Positions 53,544 to 62,656 are shown, counted from the first letter of the stretch. The stretch: 64,000 nucleotides of DNA from G965213525 sp965213525 (GCA_965213525.1 OZ243889.1:2232001-2296000), one strand, 5' to 3'. Notes: generated by a model not told the origin, from the sequence alone. A program made the numbers and translations.

Positions 53544-54138
53544 CGGGGACCCGCCACCGGCGCGCCCTCCTCGGTGCTGACCGACAGGGAGCCGCACCCG
53601 ATCGGGGAGCGCCACCCGCCGACCTCGGGGCAACCGGGTCCGGGGCGGCGCGGTCGATCGGGCCAGCTCGAGACGCCCGTCGGGATCGGAGACCACGATC
53701 GGCCGGTCGCCGACGACCTCCCGGAGACGGGCGACGAGATCGCCCCCGGATCTACAGGCAGTTGGCCAACTGGGGGTGATCGAGGGCGTGGGGCGTGACG
53801 ACGAGATCGACCTCGATCTCGTGGAAAGCCTGCTCGATGCCGTTGATGGTCGGGTCGCTCGACTGAACCGCCCGCACCGGGTCGGCGCCGAGCTCGCGCG
53901 CTCGTTCGTCGATGTGCACGACTCCCCACGAGCACCGCATCCGCAGCACCGAGGAGCCCGCAGCCGAATGCGCAGACCACCTCGTCGCCCAGGTGTCCGA
54001 CAGGGCCTGATGCCCACCTCGGACGAGCACCCCACCGCGGCGGTGGCACACCACGATCTCCAGCCTCCGCCCGATGGGCGACGGTCCCGGCGCCGCCGAC
54101 CGAGCTCCCGTGACACACCCCCTCCCTACGATGGGTAC
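53544..54138. other. Gap before the HNH gene with a doubtful small frame
   Basis: About 595 bp without a confident gene. The minus strand holds a 62-codon frame from ATG 53940 to 53752 (VVHIDERARELGADPVRAVQ, INGIEQAFHEIEVDLVV) whose composition looks protein-like. It is continuous with a very long chance frame opposite the HNH gene, and no promoter or relative is recognised. It may be the remnant of a lost gene. Confidence 0.3.
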
Positions 54139-55461
54139 ATGTGTTCGATGACCGTGGCGGCTGGGTCCGCCGAGGCACGAGTTGACGAGGTGCTCGACGT
54201 GTCGGTGACGCGGGCGGCGGTGCGGCGTCTCGTGGAGATCAGCGCTGATGTCGAGGCGATCGATCGTGAGCGCACGGTGTTGGTGGCCGAGGTGTTGCGC
54301 ACCGGTTGGTGGCGTCTGGAGGGGGCCCGCACTCCCGCTGCCTGGCTGACCGTCCACCTCGGTCTTGGCGTCGATGATGCCAGGGTGCTGGTTCGCCGGG
54401 CCGAGCTGTGCGCGAGCCTCCCCCGCTTCGTCGAGGCATACACCGCCGGCCACGTCGGCGGCGCTCACCTCGACACCCTGACCGGCGTGGTCGCTGGTCG
54501 GTGGGATGCGCTGCGCGCCGACGAGGCGGTGCTGGTCGAGGCGGCGGTGTCCCAGGGTGTGCGCCGTTGGGCTGACACCTGCGCCGATTGGGCCGCCCGT
54601 CGATCCAGCACCGATGCTGAGGAGCGGTACGCCTCTCGCAGCCTGCGCGTGCATCACGACCTGTTCGGCGACCTCCACGGCCGGTTCCACCTGCCCGGTG
54701 ACGACGGCCACCGGGTGGCCGAGGCCATCGACGCTGCCACCGCAGCCCCCGATCACTGGTCTGACCCGATGGAGCGGACCTTCCACGCCCGTCGGGCCGA
54801 CGCGCTGGTCGAGTTGGTCTGCGGCAACGGCGACGACCGCACCACGACCACCACCGTCGTCGTGGTCGAGCGCGACGTGCTCGACCGTGACGTGCTCGAC
54901 GGTGACGTGCTCGGCCGGGCCGGGCCTGCTGCGTCGGCCCCGCCCACGAGGGATCTCGGCACCGCTGATCATCGAGACGGCGGCACCCTCAGCACGGACG
55001 TTCATCGAGACAGCGGCACGACCACCACGGTCACACCGGGGCCTGCCGGTTGGCATGGCCCCGCTGAATTCGACCCGCAGCAGCGTTGTGATCACCAGTC
55101 CTGGGCCATCGGCCCGGCCACCGCTGCTCGTCTGGTCTGTGATGCCCTCGTGGTCCGGGCTCATGTCGGCGGGGACGGTTCGACCATCGATGTGGGCCGG
55201 GCGAGCCGCACGTTCAGCACCACCCAACGCCGGGCGCTGGCCGTGGTGCACCGGCGTTGCGGCTTCCCTGGTTGTGAGGTCGCCTTCCACCGGTGCCAGC
55301 TCCACCACGTGGTGGCCTGGCACCCCGACGGGCGCACCGACATCGACAACGCCGTACCGGTGTGCCGCTGGCACCACCACCTCGTCCACGAACAACGGTG
55401 GACCATCACCCGCCAGGGCGACCACTGGCACTGGCACCCCCCACCCGACGACACCAGCTGA
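54139..55461 (+). CDS. DUF222/HNH (13E12 repeat-type) endonuclease-like protein
   Basis: The 440-residue protein starts at ATG 54139; TACGAT at 54127-54132 ends 6 nt before it. The N-terminal DUF222 part has AAVRRLVEISADVEAIDRER, GARTPAAWLTVHLGLGVDDA, ARVLVRRAELCASLPRF and GHVGGAHLDTLTGVVAG. A Thr/Asp-rich linker follows. The C-terminal HNH motif is RCGFPGCEVAFHRCQLHHVV, then NAVPVCRWHHHLVHEQRW. This family is highly multiplied in Actinobacteria and may include homing-like or defence nucleases; its biology is unresolved. Linker repeats (RDVLDRDVLDGDVLGR) suggest local slippage. Confidence 0.9.
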   Translation: MCSMTVAAGSAEARVDEVLDVSVTRAAVRRLVEISADVEAIDRERTVLVAEVLRTGWWRLEGARTPAAWLTVHLGLGVDDARVLVRRAELCASLPRFVEAYTAGHVGGAHLDTLTGVVAGRWDALRADEAVLVEAAVSQGVRRWADTCADWAARRSSTDAEERYASRSLRVHHDLFGDLHGRFHLPGDDGHRVAEAIDAATAAPDHWSDPMERTFHARRADALVELVCGNGDDRTTTTTVVVVERDVLDRDVLDGDVLGRAGPAASAPPTRDLGTADHRDGGTLSTDVHRDSGTTTTVTPGPAGWHGPAEFDPQQRCDHQSWAIGPATAARLVCDALVVRAHVGGDGSTIDVGRASRTFSTTQRRALAVVHRRCGFPGCEVAFHRCQLHHVVAWHPDGRTDIDNAVPVCRWHHHLVHEQRWTITRQGDHWHWHPPPDDTS

Positions 55462-55549
55462 ACCCCCAGCGCCAACCGGTCGAGGACGCCGCTTGCGCCT
55501 GGGGCCTCGGACCGCGTCCCGACGAGGCGCCCACCGCCCAGCTCCCCCT

Positions 55550-55710
55550 GGCCACACCCGCTTCACGCCTGACCCAAGCCGTCGAAACCGGCGGCGCTGC
55601 TCCGGCGCGCCCGCCCACGTGCACCTCCCCGGCCACACCCGCTCCACGCCTGACCCAAGCCGTCGACACCGGCGGCGCTGCTCCGGCGCGCCCGCCCACG
55701 TGCACCTGGC
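55550..55710. repeat. 81-bp tandem duplication, about two units
   Basis: The stretch from GGCCACACCCGC at 55550 recurs at 55631 with few changes and includes TGACCCAAGCCGTCGA and GGCGGCGCTGCTCCGGCGCG. The 81-bp period keeps frame. It lies between the HNH gene stop and a doubtful minus-strand frame and has no known role. Confidence 0.8.
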
Positions 55711-55719
55711 GGGGCGCCC

Positions 55720-55965
55720 GGCGTCGACCATGTCGAGCTCGCTCCACAGGTTGCCGAGGGCGCAGATCTCGAAGATGTGGCCGAAGTGGTTGATGAAGCC
55801 GCTCTTTCCACCGGGGATGCGGTCGACGTCGATGCCCCACTTCGACATGATGCGATCGACCGCCGCCTGCTGGGTCGACAGCGACGGCAACGTCCAAAAC
55901 CTCAAGTAGCGCCGCCCCCGGCCAGCACCGACGACCCAGACCAGGCGAACACGATCCGTCGTCAC
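55720..55965 (-). CDS. Doubtful small gene or remnant
   Basis: From GTG 55965 the minus strand reads VTTDRVRLVWVVGAGRGRRY, then QQAAVDRIMSKWGIDVDRIP and FINHFGHIFEICALGNLWSE. This looks more like real protein than the surrounding frames, with balanced composition and aromatic spacing. It then passes into the 81-bp repeat with no clear end. I do not recognise it. It could be the N-terminal remnant of a gene disrupted by the duplication. Confidence 0.25.
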
Positions 55966-56090
55966 CCGTCCTCGGCACGCTCGCAGGGGGCGCTGTCAGC
56001 GTGCGTCACTCCATCGACCGCACGCTCGCGTTGGCCGATGACCAGGGCCCTCCGAGCCCCCGCCGAGCGCGACCCGACGGTGCATCGGTG

Positions 56091-56480
56091 TCAGGCGGTC
56101 ATCTCGATCTCCACCGCCACAGGGTCCTCGCCGCGCCCGAGGCGGTCCTTGACGGCGTCGGTGAGACGGACGAGCCGTGCTTGCCAGCCGTACTTGTCGA
56201 GGACGGCGTCCTTGACGTCGCGCACGGCGGCGTCATCGCTCATCACACGAGCGGTTCCGTGGTGGACGGGCGTGTGGGGTTGGATCCGCCCGCGGAGGTC
56301 ACAGACCCGAAGCTCGACGTTCGCATCGTTGCCGAGGCGCTTGACCTTCCACGAGCTCGCCCCGGTGTAGAACCGGTAGGAGCCCCCCCTGCCGGTGATC
56401 CACACCGGCGTCGCCTTCGGCGTGCCGTCACGGGTGAACGTGGTCAGCGAGACGTATCGGGCAGCATCCAACTCGTTCAC
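56091..56480 (-). CDS. PPOX-class F420-dependent oxidoreductase
   Basis: The 129-residue protein begins MNELDAARYVSLTTFTRDGT, then PKATPVWITGRGGSYRFYTG and SWKVKRLGNDANVELRVCDL. This is the split beta-barrel flavin/deazaflavin-binding fold typical of actinobacterial F420 enzymes (T.TRdG.pk.tPVW......y..t....k..rl..n..v.L...d.rG). It probably reduces or oxidises a small molecule with F420. It stands alone, upstream of unrelated genes on the same strand. Confidence 0.88.
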   Translation of the reverse strand: MNELDAARYVSLTTFTRDGTPKATPVWITGRGGSYRFYTGASSWKVKRLGNDANVELRVCDLRGRIQPHTPVHHGTARVMSDDAAVRDVKDAVLDKYGWQARLVRLTDAVKDRLGRGEDPVAVEIEMTA

Positions 56481-56592
56481 GATCGACCGTCCTCATCGTC
56501 CGGGTGGTGCACGGTACCGAGCCTCCTCATCGGTCGCCGGGGCAGGGCACCCACACGAGGTGAACGGTCGGCTGGCGGGCGCTCGCCGAGGC

Positions 56593-57411
56593 TCAGTAGC
56601 CATCGGCCGCCTCGGTGACGTTGAACGCCACCCCCTGGTCGTCGACGCACGCCACGTGGACGCCCTCGTCGGCCTCGAAGGGCGCGTCGGCGCGCCCACC
56701 GAGGCGGGCGACGGCGGCTGCGGCGGCATCGAGGTCCCCGACGCGGAACCACAGCTGGGGCACGTGGCCCTCGCTCCCGGCGCCGAGCCCGCCCTCGGTC
56801 ACCATGTTGGCCACGTGGATGCCGCCCTGGTCGGCCTCGCCGTCGAAGGACCAGCCCAACAGCTCGCCGTAGAACCGCTTGGCGCGGGCCCCGTCTGCCA
56901 CGGGCAGCGAGAAGTAGAACAGATCGCCGTGGGCGTCGCCGTAGCGGGGCGGATCCGGGTATCCCGGCGTGGACAGGTGGAACCGGGTCCCCTGGTCATC
57001 GGTGCAGGCGACGCTGTCCCCCGAGTCGTAGCGGACGATCTCACCGGCGGTGCCGCCGAGGGCCCGCACCCGCTCGGCGCCGGTGTCGGCGTCGGCGACC
57101 GCGAGCCACACCGCGGTCTCGGTGTGCTCGCCGGGGGCGGCGTTCAGCCCGCCGGGCTGGGCGGTCGAGGTGATGTGCAGTCCCTGGCTGCCCTGGTCGA
57201 AGGACCACCCGAGCAGCTCGCCGTAGAAGCGTCGGCTCCGCTCGATGTCGGGTGCGGGAAGGGTGAAGTAGTACAGGTAGCTGTCCATCGGTGGTCCTCC
57301 TGGGTGGTGGCCGAGGGCGAGCTCGAGCCGTCGGCGGAGCGCGGCGGCGAAGGCCGGGCGTGGGGCGTCAGGAACGATCGAGGCGCTGAGCGCGGCGAAC
57401 GGATCGGTCAC
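56593..57411 (-). CDS. Two-domain VOC (glyoxalase-fold) protein with N-terminal sigma-linked extension
   Basis: The frame gives 272 residues from GTG 57411, which overlaps the sigma gene stop (GTGA). The first 41 residues, VTDPFAALSASIVPDAPRPA and FAAALRRRLELALG, are the extension often seen on VOC proteins encoded behind actinobacterial ECF sigma genes. Two VOC modules follow: MDSYLYYFTLPAPDIERSRR with FYGELLGWSF, and GDLFYFSLPVADGARAKRFY with GELLGWSFDG. An internal ATG at 57288 has a strong GGAGGA site 6 nt upstream and could give a 231-aa form lacking the extension. Such proteins bind or modify small toxic molecules. Confidence 0.85.
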   Translation of the reverse strand: MTDPFAALSASIVPDAPRPAFAAALRRRLELALGHHPGGPPMDSYLYYFTLPAPDIERSRRFYGELLGWSFDQGSQGLHITSTAQPGGLNAAPGEHTETAVWLAVADADTGAERVRALGGTAGEIVRYDSGDSVACTDDQGTRFHLSTPGYPDPPRYGDAHGDLFYFSLPVADGARAKRFYGELLGWSFDGEADQGGIHVANMVTEGGLGAGSEGHVPQLWFRVGDLDAAAAAVARLGGRADAPFEADEGVHVACVDDQGVAFNVTEAADGY

Positions 57412-57912
57412 GTCCCACTCCCCTCGTAGCGGTGGCGGAAGGCGGCCTTGGCCCGGGTGAGCAGCGACTCGGTGGCCGCCACCGACCGGTCGAGGTAGGC
57501 GGCCACCTCGGCCACGGGCAGAGCGTCGAGGTACCGCAAGGTGAGCGCCGCCCGGTGCGGCGCGGCGAGCTGGTCCAGGGTCCGGGCGGCGACCGCCCGG
57601 TCGAGCACGGCGTCCCACGGGTCGGTGCGGTCCTCGGTCACCGAACCGAGCTCGTCGACGCGCCGCTGCTCTCGTTCGGTGCGCCGCCAGTGGTCCACGA
57701 GCTTGTGGCGGGCGATGCCGATCAGCCACCCCACCGTCACCTCGCCCACCGCACCCCGCTGCACCGCAGTGACCGCAGCGAGGAAGGTCTCGGCGGTGAG
57801 GTCCTCGGCCACGGTGCGCGACCCGCACCGACCGCAGGTACTCATGGATCTGGGGCAACGCTCGGTCATAGAGGGCGAGCAGGGCATCACCGTGCTCGTC
57901 GCCGTCGGTCAT
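57408..57912 (-). pseudogene. ECF sigma factor, apparently frameshifted in region 2
   Basis: ATG 57912 (with GGGAGG upstream) opens MTDGDEHGDALLALYDRALP and QIHEYLR, the normal start of region 2. Near 57825-57836 the homologous continuation CGSRTVAEDLTAETFLAAV appears in a different frame, as if one base were inserted. It runs on through GWLIGIARHKLVDHWRR and region 4 (LTLRYLDALPVAEVAAYLDR, SVAATESLLTRAKAAFRHRY). It could be a pseudogene, an assembly error or a recoded gene. The overlap with the VOC gene is retained. Confidence 0.75.
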
Positions 57913-57995
57913 CACCTCCCCCATCGTCGCCGAGGCGGCGAACCCGTCGGTCCGGCCTCCCAGCCGCATCGGATGCGAGCCTTCCCACCCCTCAG

Positions 57996-58015
57996 CGGTA
58001 TCTGTTCCGATACCG
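57996..58015. promoter_or_regulatory. Palindromic operator candidate for the XRE gene
   Basis: CGGTATC at 57996-58002 and GATACCG at 58009-58015 form perfect 7-bp arms around a 6-bp spacer. The palindrome abuts the -10 box TACGAT (58016-58021) and thus covers the -35/-10 spacer of the XRE/nucleotidyltransferase operon, where an autorepressor would block transcription. Confidence 0.65.
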
Positions 58016-58028
58016 TACGATGTCGGTC

Positions 58029-58349
58029 GTGGATGCCGCAGAGGCCCTTCGCCGAGCCCGAGCCTGCTCACGGCTGTCGCTGCGGGCGCTCGCCGAACGT
58101 TCGGGGACCTCGCACTCGACGCTCGCCGCCTACGAGGCCGGGCGCGTCGTACCGAGGACCGACACCCTCAGCCGCATCGTGCGAGCCGCGGGCTTCACCG
58201 CGACGATCGTGTTGACCCCGACAGCCGACGCCCTCCGGCGCGAGCGGCTCGCCACCGGAGACGAGCTGCACCGGGCGCTCGACCTGGCTGCGCAGTTCCC
58301 GGCCCGACACGACACCCGGCTCACCTACCCCACGTTCCCCCCTGCCTGA
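58029..58349 (+). CDS. XRE-family helix-turn-helix protein (antitoxin-like)
   Basis: The 106-residue protein starts at GTG 58029, 7 nt after TACGAT; ATG 58020 is in frame but overlaps the -10 box. The HTH is VDAAEALRRARACSRLSLRA, then LAERSGTSHSTLAAYEAGRV and VPRTDTLSRIVRAAGF. The C-terminal part is Arg/Leu-rich and helical. It lies 4 nt before a nucleotidyltransferase gene, the usual order for HTH/AbiEii-type pairs, and likely represses its own operon through the adjacent palindrome. Confidence 0.85.
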   Translation: MDAAEALRRARACSRLSLRALAERSGTSHSTLAAYEAGRVVPRTDTLSRIVRAAGFTATIVLTPTADALRRERLATGDELHRALDLAAQFPARHDTRLTYPTFPPA

Positions 58350-58353
58350 GACC

Positions 58354-58896
58354 GTGCCCGAGCCCGCCGGGATCCCGATGATGATGCTGCGGATCCACGA
58401 GCGACTTCGCTCCCACGGCATCGCTCACGCCTTCGGCGGGGCGTTGGCCCTCGCATGGTGCACCGGGCGACCGCGGGGGACGATCGACATCGACCTCAAC
58501 GTCTTCGCCGGCACCGGTGACACCAGCATCGTCGTCGCTGCCCTGCCCGGCGAGGTCGCCGTCGACGCCGCTGCGCTCCACCAGATCGAGCGAGAGGGCC
58601 AGGCCCGCCTGTGGTGGCACACGACACCGGTCGATGTCTTCCTCAACACCACCGACTACCACGAGCGGGTCGGGACCAGGGTCCGATGGGAGCCCTTCGC
58701 CGGCTCGGACCTCCCCTTCCTCGCCTGTGACGATCTCGCGGTGTTCAAGGCGTTCTTCGATCGGACCAAGGACTGGGCCGATCTCGAGGCGATGGTCGAG
58801 GCCAGCTCCCTCGACGTCGAGACGGTGGCGGCGGTCTTGGCCGAGCACCTCGGCGCTGACGACCGTCGGATCGCCCGGCTGCGCACGCTGGCCTGA
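58354..58896 (+). CDS. Nucleotidyltransferase-fold protein (AbiEii/MNT-like toxin candidate)
   Basis: The 180-residue protein starts at GTG 58354, 4 nt after the XRE gene. It has IHERLRSHGIAHAFGGALAL, then RPRGTIDIDLNVFAG, where GG and the DxD pair (TIDIDL) are the metal/NTP-binding features of the nucleotidyltransferase fold. It continues with WWHTTPVDVFLNTTDYHERV (third acidic residue) and FLACDDLAVFKAFFDRTKDW, DLEAMVE. Related proteins are toxins that add nucleotides to tRNA ends (AbiEii, MenT). The pairing supports a toxin-antitoxin or phage-defence role, though not proven. Confidence 0.8.
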   Translation: MPEPAGIPMMMLRIHERLRSHGIAHAFGGALALAWCTGRPRGTIDIDLNVFAGTGDTSIVVAALPGEVAVDAAALHQIEREGQARLWWHTTPVDVFLNTTDYHERVGTRVRWEPFAGSDLPFLACDDLAVFKAFFDRTKDWADLEAMVEASSLDVETVAAVLAEHLGADDRRIARLRTLA

Positions 58897-58989
58897 GGTC
58901 TGCCCGCTCCCACCGGCCGGGAACGCTGCTGCGGGACGAACCCCGAACTCCTCCGGGCCGGCGGGCAACGGTCGGTAGCCTCCGATGGT

Positions 58990-61900
58990 GTGAGTGAGCC
59001 GTCCCCGCCGTACGCGCCCGTCTCCGCCCAGCCGGACCTGCCGGCGATCGAGCGGCGCATCCTGGCGTCGTGGGACCAAGCGGGCACCTTCGAGCGCTCG
59101 GTCAGCGAGCGTCCGTCTGACGACGAGTACGTGTTCTACGACGGCCCGCCCTTCGCCAACGGCCTCCCCCACTACGGCCACCTGCTCACCGGCTACGTCA
59201 AGGACGTCGTCCCCCGCTACCAGACGATGCGGGGCCGACGGGTCGAGCGCCGCTTCGGTTGGGACTGCCACGGGCTACCGGCCGAGATGGCCACCGAGCA
59301 GGAACTTGGCGTCGCCGGGCGCAAGGCGATCCTGGACTACGGCATCGCCCGGTTCAACGAGCGGTGCGCGGCCTCGGTGATGCGCTACACCCGAGAGTGG
59401 CGTGACTACGTCGAACGCCAGGCCCGCTGGGTGGACTTCGACGACGACTACAAGACCATGGATCGCAACTACATGGAGTCGGTCCTGTGGGCCTTCAAGA
59501 CCCTCTACGACAAGGGCCTGGTCTATGAGACCCAGCGGGTCGTGCCCTACAGCTGGGGCGCCGAGACGCCGCTGTCGAACTTCGAGATCCGCCTCGACGA
59601 CGCCACCCGCCCCCGCCAGGACCCAGCGGTCACCGTCGCCTTCGACCTCGACGCCCGTCCCGGCGACCCCGGCCCTCTGCGCCTGCTGGCCTGGACGACC
59701 ACGCCGTGGACCCTGCCGTCCAACCTCGCCCTGGCCGTCGGCGCCGACCTCGACTACGCCATCGTGCGCCAGCCCGACGGCGCGCACTGGGTGCTCGGCG
59801 TCGAGACCCTCGACACCTACGCCGCCGAGCTCGAGGGCGCCGAGCGGGTGGGCACCGTCGCCGGTCGCGACCTGGTCGAGCGCACCTACGTGCCGCTCTT
59901 CGACTACTTCACCGACGCCCCCGACAGCTTCCGGGTGCTGGCCGGTGACTTCGTCGACACCACCGAGGGGACCGGCGTGGTCCACATCGCCCCCGGCTTC
60001 GGTGAGGACGACCAACGCGTCGGTGCGGCCAACGGCGTGGCGATCGTCGTGCCCGTCGATGACCGGGGCCGCTTCACCGACGAGGTCACCGACTACGCCG
60101 GCACCAACGTCTTCGACGCCAACCCGCTGATCATCCGCGACCTCAAGGAGCGCGGCGTCGTCGTCCGCCACGACACCTACGACCACAACTACCCGCACTG
60201 CTGGCGCACCGACACCCCGATCATCTACCGGGCGGTGAGCAGCTGGTACGTCGAGGTCACCGCCTTCAGGGACCGCCTCGTCGAGCTGAACCGACAGATC
60301 AACTGGATCCCCGCCCACGTGCGCGACGGCCAGTTCGGACGTTGGCTCGAGAACGCCCGTGACTGGTCGATCAGCCGCAACCGGTTCTGGGGCGCACCCA
60401 TCCCGGTGTGGCGCAGCGATGACCCCGAGCACCCCCGCATCGACGTCTACGGCTCGCTCGATGAGATCGAGCGCGACTTCGGCGTGCGCCCGTCTGATCT
60501 GCACCGGCCCGCCATCGACGAGCTGACCCGACCCAACCCCGATGACCCGACCGGACGTTCGACCATGCGGCGGGTGCCCGAGGTGCTCGACTGCTGGTTC
60601 GAGTCGGGTTCGATGCCCTTCGCCCAGGTGCACTTCCCGTTCGAGAACGCCGAGTGGTTCGACGAGCACAACCCGGCGGACTTCATCGTCGAGTACGTCG
60701 CCCAGACCCGAGGCTGGTTCTACACGATGCACGTGTTGGCCACCGCGCTGTTCGACCGTCCGGCGTTCTCCAACGTCATCTGCCACGGGGTGCTGCTCGA
60801 CCACGAGGGCCACAAGCTCTCCAAGAAGCTGCGCAACTACCCCGACCCCGAGGAGGTGTTCGAGACCCGGGGCTCTGACGCCCTGCGGTGGTACCTCATG
60901 TCGTCGGCCATCCTGCGGGGCGGCGACCTGCGCATCAGCACCGACGGCGCCGAGTTCACCAACGTCATCCGTCGGGTCATCAACCCGATCTGGAACGTCT
61001 TCTCGTTCTTCGTCCTCTACGCCAACGTCGACGGCCACCGGGCGGTCGAGCGGACCGACAGCCGACACGTCTTGGACCGCTACGTGCTGGCCAAGACCCG
61101 TCAGCTCGTCGAGGACGTCGCCGAGCGCATGGACGCCTACGACCTGGCCGGCGCCACCGCCGAGATCGAGGGCTTCCTCGACGCGCTGACCAACTGGTAC
61201 GTGCGCCGCAGCCGCGACCGGTTCTGGGCGCCGGCCTCGGGGGAAGGAGCCGACGCCGCCGACAAGCGCGACGCCCACGACACCCTCTACACGGTGCTCG
61301 TCACCGTGATGAAGGTGGCGGCGCCGCTGCTGCCGATGCTCACCGAGGAGATCCATCGCCACCTCACCGGGGCGCAGAGCGTGCACCTGGCGCGCTGGCC
61401 CGACCCCGAGGCCCTCCCCGACGATGGCGAGCTCGTGGCCGCCATGGACCGGTTGCGCGAGGTGGCCTCGGTGGCCCTGCGCCTGCGGGAGGAGCGGGGG
61501 CTGCGCATCCGCCTGCCCCTGGCCCGCCTGACCGTCGCCGGTGCTGAGGCCGAGGCGCTGTCGCCGTTCGTCGAGCTGCTCGCCGACGAGCTCAACGTCA
61601 AGGAGGTCGTGCTGACCGACGACCTCGACGCCCACGCCAGCTTCGTGCTGCGTCCCGACGGACGGGCGCTCGGCCCTCGCCTCGGCGGCGACGTGCAGGC
61701 GGTGTTCCGGGCGGCCAAGGCCGGGGAGTGGACCGCCGACCCCGACGGCACCATCAGCTGCGCCGGCGCGTCGCTGGAACCCGCGGAGTACACACTCGCC
61801 CTGGTCGCGCCCGAGGGCACCGCAGCCGCCGCCCTGCGCACCGACGACGCCGTCGTGGTGCTCGACACCGACGTCACCGCCGAGCTGGCCGTCGAGGGCC

Positions 61901-62145
61901 TGGCTCGTGACGTCGTGCGCGCCGTCCAACAGGCCCGCAAGGACGCCGATCTGTTGGTCACCGACCGCATCGCCGTGACGTTGGAGGCCCCCGACGACGT
62001 CGCCGAGGCGGTACGGGCCCACCGCGACCACATCGCCGGCCAGGTGCTCGCCTCCACCCTCGAGCTCGCCGAGGTGCCCGATGCCGACGCCGAGGCGAAG
62101 GTCGACGGCCGCCCGGTGCGCATCGCCGTGCACGTCACCGGCTGA
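58990..62145 (+). CDS. ileS: Isoleucyl-tRNA synthetase
   Basis: The 1,051-residue class I synthetase starts at GTG 58990; TAGCCT (58976-58981) ends 8 nt before it. The HIGH motif is PFANGLPHYGHLLTGYVKD (HYGH). RRVERRFGWDCHGLPAEMAT and AETPLSNFEIRLDD belong to the eukaryote-like IleS2 branch common in Actinobacteria. The editing domain has LAWTTTPWTLPSNLALAVGA, and the KMSKS motif reads GHKLSKKLRNYPDPEEVF. It charges tRNA-Ile and proofreads valine. The IleS2 type is generally less sensitive to mupirocin (family knowledge). Confidence 0.97.
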   Translation: MSEPSPPYAPVSAQPDLPAIERRILASWDQAGTFERSVSERPSDDEYVFYDGPPFANGLPHYGHLLTGYVKDVVPRYQTMRGRRVERRFGWDCHGLPAEMATEQELGVAGRKAILDYGIARFNERCAASVMRYTREWRDYVERQARWVDFDDDYKTMDRNYMESVLWAFKTLYDKGLVYETQRVVPYSWGAETPLSNFEIRLDDATRPRQDPAVTVAFDLDARPGDPGPLRLLAWTTTPWTLPSNLALAVGADLDYAIVRQPDGAHWVLGVETLDTYAAELEGAERVGTVAGRDLVERTYVPLFDYFTDAPDSFRVLAGDFVDTTEGTGVVHIAPGFGEDDQRVGAANGVAIVVPVDDRGRFTDEVTDYAGTNVFDANPLIIRDLKERGVVVRHDTYDHNYPHCWRTDTPIIYRAVSSWYVEVTAFRDRLVELNRQINWIPAHVRDGQFGRWLENARDWSISRNRFWGAPIPVWRSDDPEHPRIDVYGSLDEIERDFGVRPSDLHRPAIDELTRPNPDDPTGRSTMRRVPEVLDCWFESGSMPFAQVHFPFENAEWFDEHNPADFIVEYVAQTRGWFYTMHVLATALFDRPAFSNVICHGVLLDHEGHKLSKKLRNYPDPEEVFETRGSDALRWYLMSSAILRGGDLRISTDGAEFTNVIRRVINPIWNVFSFFVLYANVDGHRAVERTDSRHVLDRYVLAKTRQLVEDVAERMDAYDLAGATAEIEGFLDALTNWYVRRSRDRFWAPASGEGADAADKRDAHDTLYTVLVTVMKVAAPLLPMLTEEIHRHLTGAQSVHLARWPDPEALPDDGELVAAMDRLREVASVALRLREERGLRIRLPLARLTVAGAEAEALSPFVELLADELNVKEVVLTDDLDAHASFVLRPDGRALGPRLGGDVQAVFRAAKAGEWTADPDGTISCAGASLEPAEYTLALVAPEGTAAAALRTDDAVVVLDTDVTAELAVEGLARDVVRAVQQARKDADLLVTDRIAVTLEAPDDVAEAVRAHRDHIAGQVLASTLELAEVPDADAEAKVDGRPVRIAVHVTG

Positions 62146-62184
62146 GCCCGGTTGCCCGACCACGCCGAGGTCGGGGTCGGCCTG

Positions 62185-62616
62185 TCAGCCCAGGGGGCTG
62201 CGGGTGATGAGACGGGGGAAGCGACTGAAGTCACGGTCGAGCGAGATCAGGTGGTCGACGCCGTTGGCGACACAGATCGCCACGATCCGGGCGTCGTGGA
62301 CCCTGGGTCCCTTCACGTCGGCGGCTCCGAACAGATCGGCGAGGCGGTCGAGGTGGTCGTGCGCCTCGCCGATCAGGCGCAGACGCGGCGACGCCGCCCA
62401 CGCCCGTAGCTGGTCGACGGCAGCGGCCGGGCTGCTCGGCGGGTCGTAGATGCGGGGGTGCGTCGCGACGGCGAGGAACTCGTGGACGCAGGGCCACGGG
62501 ATGGCCCAGCTCCGACGACCCTCAGCCAGCCGTGCGACCGCCGTAGCCGACGCCTCGTGCAGCGGCGAGTCACGCCGGTGGGCGTAGACGAGGACGTTGG
62601 TGTCCACGGCGATCAC
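62185..62616 (-). CDS. VapC-type PIN-domain toxin
   Basis: The 143-residue protein starts at GTG 62616 and begins VIAVDTNVLVYAHRRDSPLH (first Asp). WAIPWPCVHEFLAVATHPRI (Glu), VKGPRVHDARIVAICVANGV (Asp) and HLISLDRDFSRFPRL (Asp pair) complete the PIN site. It lies 40 nt downstream of a VapB-type antitoxin gene on the same strand, a slightly wider gap than usual. All catalytic acids are present. Confidence 0.92.
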   Translation of the reverse strand: MIAVDTNVLVYAHRRDSPLHEASATAVARLAEGRRSWAIPWPCVHEFLAVATHPRIYDPPSSPAAAVDQLRAWAASPRLRLIGEAHDHLDRLADLFGAADVKGPRVHDARIVAICVANGVDHLISLDRDFSRFPRLITRSPLG

Positions 62617-62656
62617 GCTCGTGGCCGTGCCGGGGTAGCCACAGGGCGCAGGACGG

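Noticed and set aside
53752..55965. 737-codon minus-strand frame opposite the DUF222/HNH gene
   Set aside because: The middle is the antisense of a clear nuclease-like protein; only its two ends look protein-like, and these are listed as doubtful.
59275..62163. 962-codon open frame on the minus strand opposite ileS
   Set aside because: It is the high-GC antisense shadow of a fully recognisable synthetase; its translation is Val/Gly/His-rich with no family motif.
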